A stretch of 61,078 bases of DNA from a bacterium (lineage in GTDB: Bacteria; Zhuqueibacterota; Zhuqueibacteria; Residuimicrobiales; Krinioviventaceae). Shown one piece after another: positions 37,290 to 47,049 of this stretch. The stretch is from assembly GCA_029561455.1 (NCBI GenBank), contig JAKQIY010000008.1, positions 1 to 61,078 of the forward strand, in the 5' to 3' direction. The translations under genes and the position numbers were made by a program. Position 1 is the first letter of the stretch; every line of letters starts with the position of its first letter. Under the pieces are notes generated by a model. The model was not told the DNA's origin. It saw only the letters and a list, made by a program, of their open reading frames with translations, and did no database searches.

Positions 37290-38407
37290 AAATCGTATTC
37301 CTGGCCGACGCTCAAAGCAGTCATACTCAAAAATGGGCTTTATATTTTGCATCGCAAAAGCATGACGTGCATATCATATCATTCCAATATCAAACCATTC
37401 CGGGAGTAACCGTGCATGATATTGGTTTTAAATGGAGCCGGGTGATCAATCATTCGGATTCGACGCTTGCAATTTTGAGAAAAACTGCTTACTTGCTCTA
37501 TATTTTCAAAATAAAAAAGCTGATTCATAAACTCAAGCCGGATATATTACATGCGCATTATGCAACTTCGTATGGCTTTTGCGGAGTTGTGGCTAATTAT
37601 CATCCCTTGATCATCTCTGTCTGGGGCAGCGATGTTATCGATTTTCCAACCAAATCCTGGTTTCGTAAAATAGCTTTGTCATTTGTCCTGAAAAAAGCGG
37701 ATTATATTACCGCTACCAGTCAAATGTTAACCCAGGCTGTAAAGCAATTTACCGGACAAAGTAAAACGATTAATACAATACCTTTTGGCGTAAATATTGA
37801 AAAGTTCAAACCGTTTGGTACAAAGTCTGATGGTATTATTACATTTGGTATTGTAAAAGGGCTGGAAGAAAAATATGGTCACCTGTTATTGATTAAGGCT
37901 TTTAAGCGGTGTGCAGATAAATATAAAAACATTCGTCTTTTGGTGATCGGTTCAGGCATACTTGAAGCCAATTTGAAAAAATTACGTGATGAATTACAGT
38001 TAACTGAAAAAGTAGAGTTAACCGGCTATATTGAGAATGATACTATTCCACACTATCTTAATCAAATGGACGTATTTGTTATGCCTTCGATAATGGAATC
38101 GGAGACATTTGGGGTTGCCGCGGTTGAAGCCTCTGCTTGTGGAATTCCGGTTATCGCATCCAATATTGGTGGTTTACCGGAAGTTGTTCACCACGGCGAA
38201 ACAGGATACTTGTTTCCGCCCGGAGATGTTAATCAATTAAGCGAATACATGGAAAAGTTGATCCGTGAACAAGAGTTGCGAAGCCGCATGGGTATGGCCG
38301 GCCGAGAGTATGTTTTGCAAAATTATGACTGGCAAAAAAATGCCCTGCAAATGTACCATCTGTATGAAGAGATAATAATAAAGAAAGAAAGTAAAGAGAC
38401 GCGTTGA
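37286..38407 (+). CDS. Glycosyltransferase family 4
   Basis: The start is a TTG whose last two bases overlap the stop codon of the previous gene (TTGA). The 373-aa GT-B protein has an N-terminal acceptor domain (MKIVFLADAQSSHT) and the C-terminal donor domain signature: PFGVNIEKFKP, PSIMESETFGVAAVEASACGIPVIA, and GLPEVVHHGETGYLF with the E-x7-E motif. It transfers a sugar with retention onto the growing repeat unit. The sugar is not identifiable. Confidence 0.9.
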   Translation: MKIVFLADAQSSHTQKWALYFASQKHDVHIISFQYQTIPGVTVHDIGFKWSRVINHSDSTLAILRKTAYLLYIFKIKKLIHKLKPDILHAHYATSYGFCGVVANYHPLIISVWGSDVIDFPTKSWFRKIALSFVLKKADYITATSQMLTQAVKQFTGQSKTINTIPFGVNIEKFKPFGTKSDGIITFGIVKGLEEKYGHLLLIKAFKRCADKYKNIRLLVIGSGILEANLKKLRDELQLTEKVELTGYIENDTIPHYLNQMDVFVMPSIMESETFGVAAVEASACGIPVIASNIGGLPEVVHHGETGYLFPPGDVNQLSEYMEKLIREQELRSRMGMAGREYVLQNYDWQKNALQMYHLYEEIIIKKESKETR

Positions 38408-39648
38408 AAATATTAATTATATCACAATATTATCCTCCTGAAACAGGCGCTTTGGCAACCCGTATGAGTAACCTGGCCAAACAATTACAAACAAAGGGGC
38501 ATGATGTTATTGTATTAACAGAAATTCCCAATTATCCGAGCGGGGTTGTAACCCCGAAATATAGATTTAAACTGTTTGTTAAAGAAAAATATAACGGTAT
38601 TAAGGTTTTCCGTACTTTTGTGTGCGCCAACCCCCGCAAGACCAATTTTCAGCGTATGAGTTTTTATTTGTCTTTTATGTTTTCTGCAACAATAGCCGGT
38701 TTGTTTTTACCTAAAGTTGATATGGTTATTGCTACATCGCCGCCTTTGTTTGTCGGTGTTTCCGGTTTTGTTACCAGCCGGTTAAAAGGGGCGAAATTTA
38801 TTCTTGATATTCGGGATCTGTGGCCGGAATCGGCTGTTTATTTGGGTGAGTTAAAAGCGGGCAAAATAGCTAACCTGGCCGGGAGACTGGAGCAGTACCT
38901 GTATAAAAAGGCCGAAAAAATTACCATTGCCGTTCCGGGGTTCCGTGGTCGTTTGGTAGATAAAGGCGTTCCTGATTCAAAAATAATCAATTTCCAGAAT
39001 GGAGTGGATACCAGGCATTTTCAGCCGTGTGCTAGTCATGATGAATTAAAAAACAGTTTTAACATGGGAAACAAATTCGTTGTATTGTTTTCCGGGAATC
39101 ACGGGCTTGCCCAGGGATTATTTACTGTTCTGGAAGCGGCTCAACTTTTAAAAGAATATAAAGACATTGTTTTTTTATTTGTCGGCTCCGGTGTAGATAA
39201 AGATCGGTTAATGTCAACTGCCGGGAATATGCAGTTGGGGAATGTGATTTTTTCTCCTGAAAAACCGCATCAGCAAATGCCGGAGATCATCTCCATGTCG
39301 GATGTCTGCCTGGTGCCCTTAAAAAATTTGCAACTATTTGATAATGCGTTGCCTTCAAAAATGTTTGAGTACATGGCTTGCGGCAAGCCGATCCTTTCCA
39401 CCCTTACAGGCGAGGGGCGCGATTTAATTATGCGCTCGAATTCCGGGCTGTCCGTTCCTCCGGAAGATGCCCCGCAAATGGCCAAAGCAGTTATAAAACT
39501 ATATAATGACAGGGCGCTGAAAGCAAGTCTCGGGTATAATGGTTTGTTATATGTGCGTGAACATTTTAGCCGTGAGAAAATGATCTCTTTATTGGAAAGT
39601 GAACTGTTAAATTTTAGTTATTCATTCAAGCAAAATTCTAATAAATAG
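38404..39648 (+). CDS. Glycosyltransferase family 4 (WcaI/WbuB-like)
   Basis: Again a TTG start overlaps the preceding stop in TTGA. The 414-aa GT-B enzyme opens with ILIISQYYPPETGALATRM, the N-terminal box of WbuB/WcaI-type transferases, has DIRDLWPES in the linker, and FQNGVDTRHF and ALPSKMFEYMACGKPILS in the donor domain. Relatives transfer FucNAc or similar deoxy-sugars. The stop is TAG. It precedes the priming transferase by about 230 bp. Confidence 0.88.
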   Translation: MKILIISQYYPPETGALATRMSNLAKQLQTKGHDVIVLTEIPNYPSGVVTPKYRFKLFVKEKYNGIKVFRTFVCANPRKTNFQRMSFYLSFMFSATIAGLFLPKVDMVIATSPPLFVGVSGFVTSRLKGAKFILDIRDLWPESAVYLGELKAGKIANLAGRLEQYLYKKAEKITIAVPGFRGRLVDKGVPDSKIINFQNGVDTRHFQPCASHDELKNSFNMGNKFVVLFSGNHGLAQGLFTVLEAAQLLKEYKDIVFLFVGSGVDKDRLMSTAGNMQLGNVIFSPEKPHQQMPEIISMSDVCLVPLKNLQLFDNALPSKMFEYMACGKPILSTLTGEGRDLIMRSNSGLSVPPEDAPQMAKAVIKLYNDRALKASLGYNGLLYVREHFSREKMISLLESELLNFSYSFKQNSNK

Positions 39649-39876
39649 AGTTTTTATAAATTTTTGTTATCATTTAATACATATTGATCAACTTGATGTA
39701 CTAGACAAGATTACCGGAGAAGAATGTTTTCGTCTGGCGGAAGAAAATTTTTATAATGATTATCATTAATTCTTTATGATCTTTTCTGTAATTTATAACC
39801 CATAAAATCGTTGTTTATTTACAGGAACCTTTTTATATTAAAGCCGAAAAAATTATACTTTAATAAAGATCCTGTA
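39649..39876. other. Short gap with a possible decayed coding tail
   Basis: No complete gene is seen. A plus-strand open frame without a start codon ends at a stop near 39770, and reads approximately IDQLDVLDKITGEECFRL and on to a terminal NDYH. It resembles a C-terminal fragment of some polysaccharide-locus protein, but I cannot identify it. It could also be chance. Confidence 0.25.
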
Positions 39877-41277
39877 ATGCCCAAAACCCTTGAAAAAATA
39901 TTTTTAATCACCATAGATTTTATAACCGTCAACATTGCCTTCTTTTGTTTGTTACGGCTGCGCAGCGTGGTAAACCTGTTTGTGGAACAGGGTTTTGCCT
40001 TTCGGTTACAGATTTCCGCAATCATCTTTTTGTACTGGTTTTTAATTTTTATATTTTTCGGTATGTACCAGTCATGGTACACCCGTTCCCGGTTCGATGA
40101 ATTCCTGGCGGTTTTTAAAGCCATCAGCGTTGGCATATTTTTGATCTTTTTATTCACCCTGGAACCGGAAAGCGATTTTCGCAATCCCTTTACGCTGGGA
40201 CGCATTCTGGTATTAAGCTACTGGTTGATTTTAATCGTTTGCGTTGGCGGCGGGCGAATTTTACTGCATACCCTGCACCGCAAGCTGCTGGAAAAGGGGA
40301 TATGGCAAAAGAATACCCTTATTATCGGCTGGAATGAAAAAGCCTTGATCCTGGCGGAAAAAATTAAAAAATATCCTGCGCTGGGTTACAAAGTCATCGG
40401 CTTTGTCAGTTTGAACAAAAAGGATGTTGGCGAGACCTGGCAGGATCTGCAGGTTATGGGCGCTATGTCCCGGTTAAAGGAACTGGTTGCGGAAAAGAAT
40501 GTCGAAGAAATCATCATTTCCCTGGGCAATACGGCGCATAAAAATGTTCTGAACGTCATTACCCAGTGTGAAGACTTGCCGGTGCATATAAAAATCGAAC
40601 CCGATCTGTATAATATCATTTTAGGGCAGGCGCGTACCCAACAGATCTACGGGTTTCCACTGATCGAGATCTATCCCGAAATCATGAAACCCTGGGAGAG
40701 GCAGATCAAGCGCCTGATGGACCTTTTCATATCCCTGACGGCTTTGATTATATTAGCGCCGGTTTTCCTGATCGTTGCGCTCATCATCAAAATAGAATCA
40801 CCCGGCCCGGTCTTCTTTAAGCAAAAACGGGTTGGCAAAGGCGGCAGGATCTTTACAGTTTATAAATTCCGCTCCATGGTCAAGGATGCGGAAAAGATGA
40901 CCGGCCCGGTATGGGCCGGAGAAAAAGACCCGCGCGTAACCCGGTTTGGAAGGATCATGCGTAAACTGCGCATCGACGAATTTCCGCAATTGTTAAATGT
41001 GCTATACAGCCACATGAGCATCGTCGGGCCGCGTCCGGAACGGCCCTATTTTGTGGACCGGCTGAAACGGGAATATCCATTTTATACACGGCGTCTACGG
41101 GTAAAGCCCGGCATAACAGGCTGGGCACAGGTTAAAGGCGAATACGACACTACTATTGAACAGGTGAAGGAAAAACTGGCTTATGATCTTTATTATATAG
41201 ATAATTTATCGCTGAGCCTCGATATTCGGATTCTTTTTTTCACCATTCTTGTTATGATCAAAGGCAAAGGACAATAA
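39877..41277 (+). CDS. Exopolysaccharide priming polyprenyl glycosylphosphotransferase
   Basis: The ATG at 39877 gives 466 aa. Four N-terminal membrane helices, a CoA-binding-like Rossmann segment (NTLIIGWNEKALIL), a further hydrophobic helix (LFISLTALIILAPVFLIVALI) and the bacterial sugar transferase domain follow: ESPGPVFFKQKRVGKGG, TVYKFRSM, RKLRIDEFPQLLNVL, SIVGPRPERP and VKPGITGWAQV. It transfers a hexose-1-phosphate to undecaprenyl phosphate, starting repeat-unit assembly. Its location at the end of the Wzz-Wzy-GT cluster completes a Wzx/Wzy-type pathway except for a flippase, which is not in this window. Confidence 0.9.
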   Translation: MPKTLEKIFLITIDFITVNIAFFCLLRLRSVVNLFVEQGFAFRLQISAIIFLYWFLIFIFFGMYQSWYTRSRFDEFLAVFKAISVGIFLIFLFTLEPESDFRNPFTLGRILVLSYWLILIVCVGGGRILLHTLHRKLLEKGIWQKNTLIIGWNEKALILAEKIKKYPALGYKVIGFVSLNKKDVGETWQDLQVMGAMSRLKELVAEKNVEEIIISLGNTAHKNVLNVITQCEDLPVHIKIEPDLYNIILGQARTQQIYGFPLIEIYPEIMKPWERQIKRLMDLFISLTALIILAPVFLIVALIIKIESPGPVFFKQKRVGKGGRIFTVYKFRSMVKDAEKMTGPVWAGEKDPRVTRFGRIMRKLRIDEFPQLLNVLYSHMSIVGPRPERPYFVDRLKREYPFYTRRLRVKPGITGWAQVKGEYDTTIEQVKEKLAYDLYYIDNLSLSLDIRILFFTILVMIKGKGQ

Positions 41278-41295
41278 AACTGATTTGAGGAAGTT

Positions 41296-42561
41296 ATGCT
41301 GGATTTAAAATTTATACGCGAAAATATCGATCTGGTTCGCAATGCAATACAAAACAAGCACGAAAAAGCAAATATCGACGAGCTGCTGGCGCTGGATGTA
41401 CAACGCCGCGAATTGATTGCTGAAACGGAAGCGGCCCGCGCCAATCAGAATAAAGTGACCATGCGCATTGCCGAACTGAAAAAAGCCGGACAGGATGCAA
41501 CCGCTGTCATTAAAGAAATGCGCGATCTTGGCGACAGCATTAAAAAGCAAAGCGATGCCCTGCGTGAGGTGGAAAACAAAATATACGAAATTCAGATCCG
41601 CATCCCCAATATACCCCACCATTCCGTCCCGGTTGGCTCGGAAAAAGACAATTTGCAGGTCAAAAAGTGGGGCGAGATTTTGGCAAAGGATTTCAAGCCC
41701 CTGCCGCATCATGAAATTGCGGAAAAGTATAATATCATTGATTTTAACCGCGCCTCCCGCATGTCCGGCTCCTTTTTTGTCGGTTACCGCGGCCTGGGCG
41801 CCAGACTGGAACGGGCGCTGATCAATTTCATGCTCGATCTGCATATTCAGAGACATGGCTATACAGAAATCTTTCCGCCTTTTTTGGTGCGACGCGATAC
41901 CATGTTCGGCACCGGGCAGCTTCCTAAACTGGAAGAGGATATGTACCACACCATGCCGGACGATTTGTTTTTGATCCCCACGGCGGAAGTGCCGGTCACC
42001 AACCTGCACCGCGATGAAATTTTAAATGGTGAAGAACTGCCCATTAAATATACAGCTTACACGCCCTGTTTCCGTCGCGAAGCCGGCGCTTATGGTAAAG
42101 ATACCCGCGGCCTGATGCGCATCCACCAGTTCGACAAGGTGGAAATGGTTAAATTTGTGCTGCCGGAAAATTCTTATGAGGAATTGGAAAGTTTACTGCT
42201 CAACGCCGAAGAAGTGCTGCAATTGTTAAATCTGCCCTACCGGGTGCTGGCCCTTGCCACTGGCGACCTCAGCTTTGCCGCCGCTAAATGTTACGATATC
42301 GAGGTGTGGGCGGAAGGCCTGGGAAAATGGCTGGAAGTATCCTCGTGCAGTAATTTTGAAGATTTCCAGGCGCGACGGGCCAATATCCGCATGCGCCGCA
42401 AAAAAGGCGATAAACTGGAATACCCGCATACCCTGAACGGTTCGGGCTTAGCGCTGCCGCGTACTATGATCGCCATTCTGGAAAATTACCAGCAAAAGGA
42501 CGGCAGTATTATTATCCCGGACGTGTTGCGGCCATTTATGGGTGTGGATCGTATCGGTTGA
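41296..42561 (+). CDS. serS: Seryl-tRNA synthetase
   Basis: The 421-aa class II synthetase starts with the tRNA-binding coiled-coil arm (MLDLKFIRENIDLVRNAIQN to ~110). The catalytic domain has motif 2 FRREAGAYGKDTRGLMRIHQF, the TAEVPVTNLHRDEI box and motif 3 GSGLALPRTMIAILENYQ. It charges tRNA-Ser. It starts 18 bp after the priming transferase with a GAGGAAG site. Its end is close to the phosphoesterase gene. Confidence 0.96.
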   Translation: MLDLKFIRENIDLVRNAIQNKHEKANIDELLALDVQRRELIAETEAARANQNKVTMRIAELKKAGQDATAVIKEMRDLGDSIKKQSDALREVENKIYEIQIRIPNIPHHSVPVGSEKDNLQVKKWGEILAKDFKPLPHHEIAEKYNIIDFNRASRMSGSFFVGYRGLGARLERALINFMLDLHIQRHGYTEIFPPFLVRRDTMFGTGQLPKLEEDMYHTMPDDLFLIPTAEVPVTNLHRDEILNGEELPIKYTAYTPCFRREAGAYGKDTRGLMRIHQFDKVEMVKFVLPENSYEELESLLLNAEEVLQLLNLPYRVLALATGDLSFAAAKCYDIEVWAEGLGKWLEVSSCSNFEDFQARRANIRMRRKKGDKLEYPHTLNGSGLALPRTMIAILENYQQKDGSIIIPDVLRPFMGVDRIG

Positions 42562-42589
42562 TGCTCTGATGGGTGAGAACGGCGCGGCT

Positions 42590-43057
42590 GTGAAAAAGAT
42601 CGGCATTATTTCGGATACGCATGGACTGTTGAGCAACAAGGTTTTTGATATATTTACGGATGTCGAGTTTATCATTCATGCCGGGGATATCGGCAGCCTG
42701 GATGTGCTTGCCGCCCTGCTAACCATTGCCCCGGTTCATGCTGTTTATGGTAATACGGATAATTTTGACATCAGACGCTATACGAAATTTCTGTTAAATA
42801 TTGAATATTGTGGCGCTTCAATCATGGTTAAACACATTCCCACTGAATTGGAACATGCGGGCAAGAATATGTTGATCAGAGTTTTCGGACATACTCATTA
42901 CCCTGAAATAAAAACCGACAGCAACGGCCTGTTAATCAATCCCGGAACAGCAAGCAAACCGCGAGATGGTAATACGGCCAGTGTTGCAATGCTGCATTTT
43001 ACAGAAGAACTGCCGCCGCGAGCGGAGATCATTTATTACAAGGTGGATGGCTTATGA
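42590..43057 (+). CDS. YfcE/MJ0936-type metallophosphoesterase
   Basis: A GTG start at 42590 gives the family N-terminus KKIGIISDTHG; ATG at 42569 is an alternative. The 155-aa calcineurin-like protein shows the metal ligands in order: SDTHG, HAGDIG, VYGNTD, the FGHTHYPE box and NPGTASKPRDG. Such enzymes hydrolyse phosphodiesters in vitro and their cellular substrate is generally unknown. The stop overlaps the pyrF start (ATGA). Confidence 0.85.
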   Translation: MKKIGIISDTHGLLSNKVFDIFTDVEFIIHAGDIGSLDVLAALLTIAPVHAVYGNTDNFDIRRYTKFLLNIEYCGASIMVKHIPTELEHAGKNMLIRVFGHTHYPEIKTDSNGLLINPGTASKPRDGNTASVAMLHFTEELPPRAEIIYYKVDGL

Positions 43058-43875
43058 CTTTTCAGGAAAAGCTTTTACAAACCATAGCGGACAAGAATTC
43101 CTTGTTATGTGTAGGATTGGATACCGATCCGCAGAAAATACCTGCAATTTTGAAAAACGAGGCCGACCCGATATTTGCTTTCAACAAGCAGATCATCGAC
43201 GCCACTGCCGATTTTGCAGCCGCATTCAAAGTTAACATCGCTTTTTATGAAGCGCTGGGGATTAGCGGTTGGCAATCCCTGCAAAAAACCATGAATTATC
43301 TGCCGGGCAAGGTTATCAAAATTCTGGACGCCAAGCGCGGCGACATTGGCAATACCGCACAAATGTATGCCCGCGCTGCGTTTGAGGAATTAAAAGCGGA
43401 TGCGGTGACGGTGAATGCCTATATGGGCAAGGATTCTGCCGAGCCTTTTTTGCAAAATCCTGAAAAAGGAGTATTCTTTTTGTGTCTTACTTCCAATCCC
43501 GGCGCACAAGATTTTCAATATTTTAGTAATGGTAAAATGAAATTATATGAATACATCGCCAAAACCATAAATGACTGGAATACCCGCGGCAATTGTGCAT
43601 TGGTTGTCGGCGCTACGCATCCCGAAGAACTGCGCGATTTGCGCGCGCTGGTTCCGGACCTGCCATTTTTAATCCCCGGCATCGGAGCGCAGGGCGGCGA
43701 CCTGGATCTGGCAGTGCAATACGGCACCAATAAAGCCGGCGCCAACGCATTATATAATTCCAGCCGGGCGATCATATATGCTGCGGCTGATGAACAGTTT
43801 GCCGTTAAAGCGGCAATTGCGGCGCAAACCACCCGCGATGCCCTTAACCGGGCGCGTAAAGGTAAATTACTTTAA
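43054..43875 (+). CDS. pyrF: Orotidine 5'-phosphate decarboxylase
   Basis: The 273-aa protein is the longer PyrF subfamily. LLCVGLDTDP starts the barrel, FKVNIAFYEALG follows, and the catalytic motif ILDAKRGDIGNTAQMYA holds the Asp-Lys-x-x-Asp tetrad. Near the end, IPGIGAQGGD binds phosphate. It converts OMP to UMP, the last step of pyrimidine synthesis. It overlaps the phosphoesterase stop by 4 bases and is followed by pyrE. Confidence 0.95.
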   Translation: MTFQEKLLQTIADKNSLLCVGLDTDPQKIPAILKNEADPIFAFNKQIIDATADFAAAFKVNIAFYEALGISGWQSLQKTMNYLPGKVIKILDAKRGDIGNTAQMYARAAFEELKADAVTVNAYMGKDSAEPFLQNPEKGVFFLCLTSNPGAQDFQYFSNGKMKLYEYIAKTINDWNTRGNCALVVGATHPEELRDLRALVPDLPFLIPGIGAQGGDLDLAVQYGTNKAGANALYNSSRAIIYAAADEQFAVKAAIAAQTTRDALNRARKGKLL

Positions 43876-43891
43876 ATACAGGAAAAAGCTT

Positions 43892-44470
43892 ATGACTAAC
43901 GATCAAGCCTATAAAATATTTCTGGATACCAAAGCTTTACTGCAGGGCCATTTTTTGCTGACATCGGGACTACACAGCCCCAATTATTTTCAATGCGCGC
44001 GGGTATTGCAATACCCGAATCATGCGGAAGCTTTTTGCGCCGAGATCGCCAATCATTTCCGGGCGGAAAAGATCGACTATGTGATCTCGCCGGCGATCGG
44101 CGGTATTGTGGCAGGACAAGAAGTTGCCCGGCTGTTGGGCTGCAAAGCTATTTTTGCCGAACGGGAAAATAATGTCATGACCCTGCGGCGCGGTTTTGAA
44201 ATTTTACCGGGTGAGAAAGCTTTGGCTATCGAGGATGTGGTGACCACCGGCGGCTCTATAAAGGAAGTGATAGAACTGGTACGTCAGCAGGGCGGAGTGG
44301 TAGCCGGAGCCGGGTTCCTGGTCGACCGCAGCGCCGGTAAAGTGACTTTTGATGTTCCCAAATACACAGTGCTGCAAATGGAAGTTGTTACCTATACCGC
44401 CGACAATTGCCCGCTATGCAAACAAGGGAGTCCGGTCGTAAAACCGGGCAGTCGTAAGGCAATTAGTTAA
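43892..44470 (+). CDS. pyrE: Orotate phosphoribosyltransferase
   Basis: The ATG at 43892 has an AGGA site 9 nt upstream and gives 192 aa, the normal size; the longer open frame reaching into pyrF is rejected. The PRPP-binding motif is LAIEDVVTTGGSIKEV and the flexible loop GFEILPGEKA. FLLTSGLHSPNYFQCARVL is the N-terminal OPRT signature. It makes OMP from orotate and PRPP. It lies 16 bp after pyrF, forming a compact UMP-forming pair. Confidence 0.95.
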   Translation: MTNDQAYKIFLDTKALLQGHFLLTSGLHSPNYFQCARVLQYPNHAEAFCAEIANHFRAEKIDYVISPAIGGIVAGQEVARLLGCKAIFAERENNVMTLRRGFEILPGEKALAIEDVVTTGGSIKEVIELVRQQGGVVAGAGFLVDRSAGKVTFDVPKYTVLQMEVVTYTADNCPLCKQGSPVVKPGSRKAIS

Positions 44471-44515
44471 ACAGCCATTTATAAACAGTAATACAGTTTT
44501 AACTGGTAATCGAGT

Positions 44516-45466
44516 ATGACGACAACAATTGTACTGTTTTTTTTAGGTTTAGGGTTGCTATCCGGGGGCGCGGATTTTTTGGTAAAAAGTTCTTCGAGTT
44601 TGGCTTTGCGTTTGGGTATTCGACCCTTAATAATTGGTTTTACTATTGTGGCAATGGGGACGTCTTTTCCGGAATTATCGGTCAGTTTTCTTTCGGCGGT
44701 CAGGGGCACCAAGAGTATTGCCCTGGGGAATGTAATTGGCAGCAATATTGCCAACATTGGGTTAATTATCGGCCTGGCGGCGTTGATAAAGCCCTTAAAG
44801 ATTCATGTTAATACCATCCGTAAGGAAATGCCATATTTGATTGTAACCACAGTGATTTTTTATTTTCTTAGCCTGGATGGAAAAATCGGTCGACTTGACG
44901 GCATTGCCCTTTTATCTGCTTTTTTTGTGTTTATGGGATATATGCTTCGCATGGCCAGGCAGGATAGGAAAAGCGAGCAAAAGTTTTTTAATGATGTAGC
45001 GGGTCAAAAACGAACCCGGTCTTTATCGGTGGAAATACTTTTAATGATTGCCGGTTTGGCAGCGCTGCTGGCCGGTTCTACCATGCTGGTCAATTCAGCC
45101 CAGGTCATTGCGTTACGGCTGGGGATAAGCGAAATTGTCATAGGGGTAACCCTGGTGGCGGTGGGAACATCGTTACCGGAACTGGCAGTTTCGTGTTTGG
45201 GAGCCTGGAAAGGTGAAGTAGATTTGGCAGTCGGCAATGTCGTGGGCAGCAATTTATTCAACATATTGTTTATAATCGGTTTTGTTGCCCTGTTTTTCCC
45301 GATTCCCGTGCAGACCGGACTTTTAAAATTTGATTACCCGGTCATGTTGCTTTTTGCGGTGATTTTTCTGCCGATGATGATCTCCGGCAAGTCCATTTCC
45401 CGGCTGGAGGGTTGTATTTTACTGGTTATATATACAATTTATATCTGGCTAATATTCAATAAATAA
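44516..45466 (+). CDS. Calcium/sodium antiporter (CaCA family, YrbG-like)
   Basis: The 316-aa protein has two homologous halves of five hydrophobic helices. Each half carries an alpha-repeat: GFTIVAMGTSFPELSVSF with ALGNVIGSNIANIG, and GVTLVAVGTSLPELAVSC with AVGNVVGSNLFNI. These sites bind Ca and Na. It exchanges cations across the inner membrane. It probably belongs to the serS-pyrE transcription unit or has its own promoter in the 45-bp gap. Confidence 0.93.
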   Translation: MTTTIVLFFLGLGLLSGGADFLVKSSSSLALRLGIRPLIIGFTIVAMGTSFPELSVSFLSAVRGTKSIALGNVIGSNIANIGLIIGLAALIKPLKIHVNTIRKEMPYLIVTTVIFYFLSLDGKIGRLDGIALLSAFFVFMGYMLRMARQDRKSEQKFFNDVAGQKRTRSLSVEILLMIAGLAALLAGSTMLVNSAQVIALRLGISEIVIGVTLVAVGTSLPELAVSCLGAWKGEVDLAVGNVVGSNLFNILFIIGFVALFFPIPVQTGLLKFDYPVMLLFAVIFLPMMISGKSISRLEGCILLVIYTIYIWLIFNK

Positions 45467-45496
45467 AAAAAAGCCTTCCCGGTTGGGGGAAGGCTG
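45461..45496 (-). terminator. Rho-independent terminator of the primary sigma gene
   Basis: AGCCTTCCC (45472-45480) pairs with GGGAAGGCT (45487-45495). On the minus strand it is followed by a run of T residues (plus-strand A-tract from 45464). It lies between the convergent antiporter and sigma genes and may serve both in part. Confidence 0.85.
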
Positions 45497-45500
45497 ATAA

Positions 45501-46379
45501 TTAACCTAAATATTTACGCAGCGGATCGAGCCGGGAACGATGCCTCAGCCGCCTCAGCGCTTTTTCTTTAATTTGTCGTACCCTTTCACGGGTCAGTTCA
45601 AAGTATTCGCCAATTTCTTCCAGGGTAAGCGGGCGGTCGCCGTCCAGTCCGAAATAGAGTTTAACGATTTCCGCTTCACGTGATTTCAAAGTTGATAACA
45701 CTTTTTCAATCTCTTCGCGCAGGGAATCACGCATCAACTGGCCATCCGGTGGTTCGTAACGGTCGCTTTCCAGCACATCCAGCAGACTGTTGCCTTCATC
45801 TTCTTTAAAGGGTTCATCGAGGGATAGATGCCGGGCCGACGTTTTTAAAACATCGGCTACTTCAAAGGAAGACATATCCATTTTATCGGCAATTTCACCC
45901 ATGCTGGGTTCGCGTCCGTATTCTTTTTCCAAATGTTCCAGGGCGCGGCCAACTTTATTGATGGCGCCTACACGGTTTAACGGCAGACGAACGACGCGGG
46001 ATTGCTCCGCTAATGCCTGTAAAATAGACTGGCGAATCCACCAAACCGCATAAGAAATAAATTTAAAGCCCCTGGTTTCATCAAACCGTTGTGCCGCTTT
46101 GATAAGCCCCAGGTTGCCTTCGCTGATCAAATCCTGCAGCGGCAAACCCTGGCCCTGATATTCTTTGGCAACACTGATGACGAAACGAAGATTGGCTTTA
46201 ACCAGATCTTCAAGAGCCATTTCATCGCCCTTGCGGATTCTGCCGGCCAGAGCTATTTCCTGCTCCGGGGGTAACGGACAAAAACCGCCGATCTCTTCAA
46301 GATATTTTTCAATGGACTCTTTGGTCCGAACTTCTTTGGGTGGTTTCGATTTTACTTTTGTCTTGGCAATTTCTTGCAC
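45501..46379 (-). CDS. rpoD: Primary RNA polymerase sigma factor (short RpoD/SigA)
   Basis: The 292-aa protein has regions 1.2-4.2 without the acidic region 1.1 and the long non-conserved insert, as in Bacteroidetes-type sigma [36 protein letters not shown] is split by region 2.1-2.2, [14 protein letters not shown] covers 2.3-2.4, and [28 protein letters not shown] is region 4.2. It directs RNA polymerase to housekeeping promoters. The gene is monocistronic with its own terminator. Its presence means promoters here may follow FCB-type rules instead of the E. coli consensus. Confidence 0.92.
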   Translation of the reverse strand: MQEIAKTKVKSKPPKEVRTKESIEKYLEEIGGFCPLPPEQEIALAGRIRKGDEMALEDLVKANLRFVISVAKEYQGQGLPLQDLISEGNLGLIKAAQRFDETRGFKFISYAVWWIRQSILQALAEQSRVVRLPLNRVGAINKVGRALEHLEKEYGREPSMGEIADKMDMSSFEVADVLKTSARHLSLDEPFKEDEGNSLLDVLESDRYEPPDGQLMRDSLREEIEKVLSTLKSREAEIVKLYFGLDGDRPLTLEEIGEYFELTRERVRQIKEKALRRLRHRSRLDPLRKYLG

Positions 46380-47049
46380 TTACAGTTCCTCTCGCAATTG
46401 ATTAGATCCATAACTACATTCACAGGTACATAATCAAGCTATATTTTGCGGAAAAATTCTTTCATTCACTCGGTTCATTGTAATATAATTATTATCAATA
46501 AATTCACTTACTGAAGATTTTATTTTTTTAATACGAGGAATATACCAAGTAGTTACGTTTGATAAAAAGATACATCATTTAATTTACGTTTTTTTTTAAT
46601 TAAAGTCAAGTTAATTAATATCACACTCTATTCTATTTCATGCCTTAAAACCTTAATTGTTCCTGATTTTATTACAGAATAACCTATCAGCTTTACTATA
46701 ATACTCCTTTTTTTTATTTATAACAATGTCGGTCAAAAACTCATTCCCAATGGTACTTGCACGATTTCAACATTATAAAATATTATTTATTACCTGTTTA
46801 TTCCAGGTTTTTATATTTCATTACATATTATTCTGAACATCGTAAGAAATCTGGTTTGCCGTTTAATAGTTTAAACTTGTTCATATAATTATAACACTGC
46901 TTGATAAAATCGTTTGTTTTTCTACAGACTTTACATATATTTAAAAAATATTTAAAAATCCGTGTGCCAGTGTATTGAATTTTTTGCAAAAAGAATACCC
47001 GGATTTAAGTTAATTCAGGTTTTCAATATTTCAGGAAATGGAGACGGCA
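46380..47049. other. 670-bp AT-rich divergent intergenic region
   Basis: No gene, RNA or repeat is seen. It lies between the divergently oriented primary sigma and outer-membrane protein genes and presumably holds their promoters. Its base composition is very low in GC. Confidence 0.5.
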
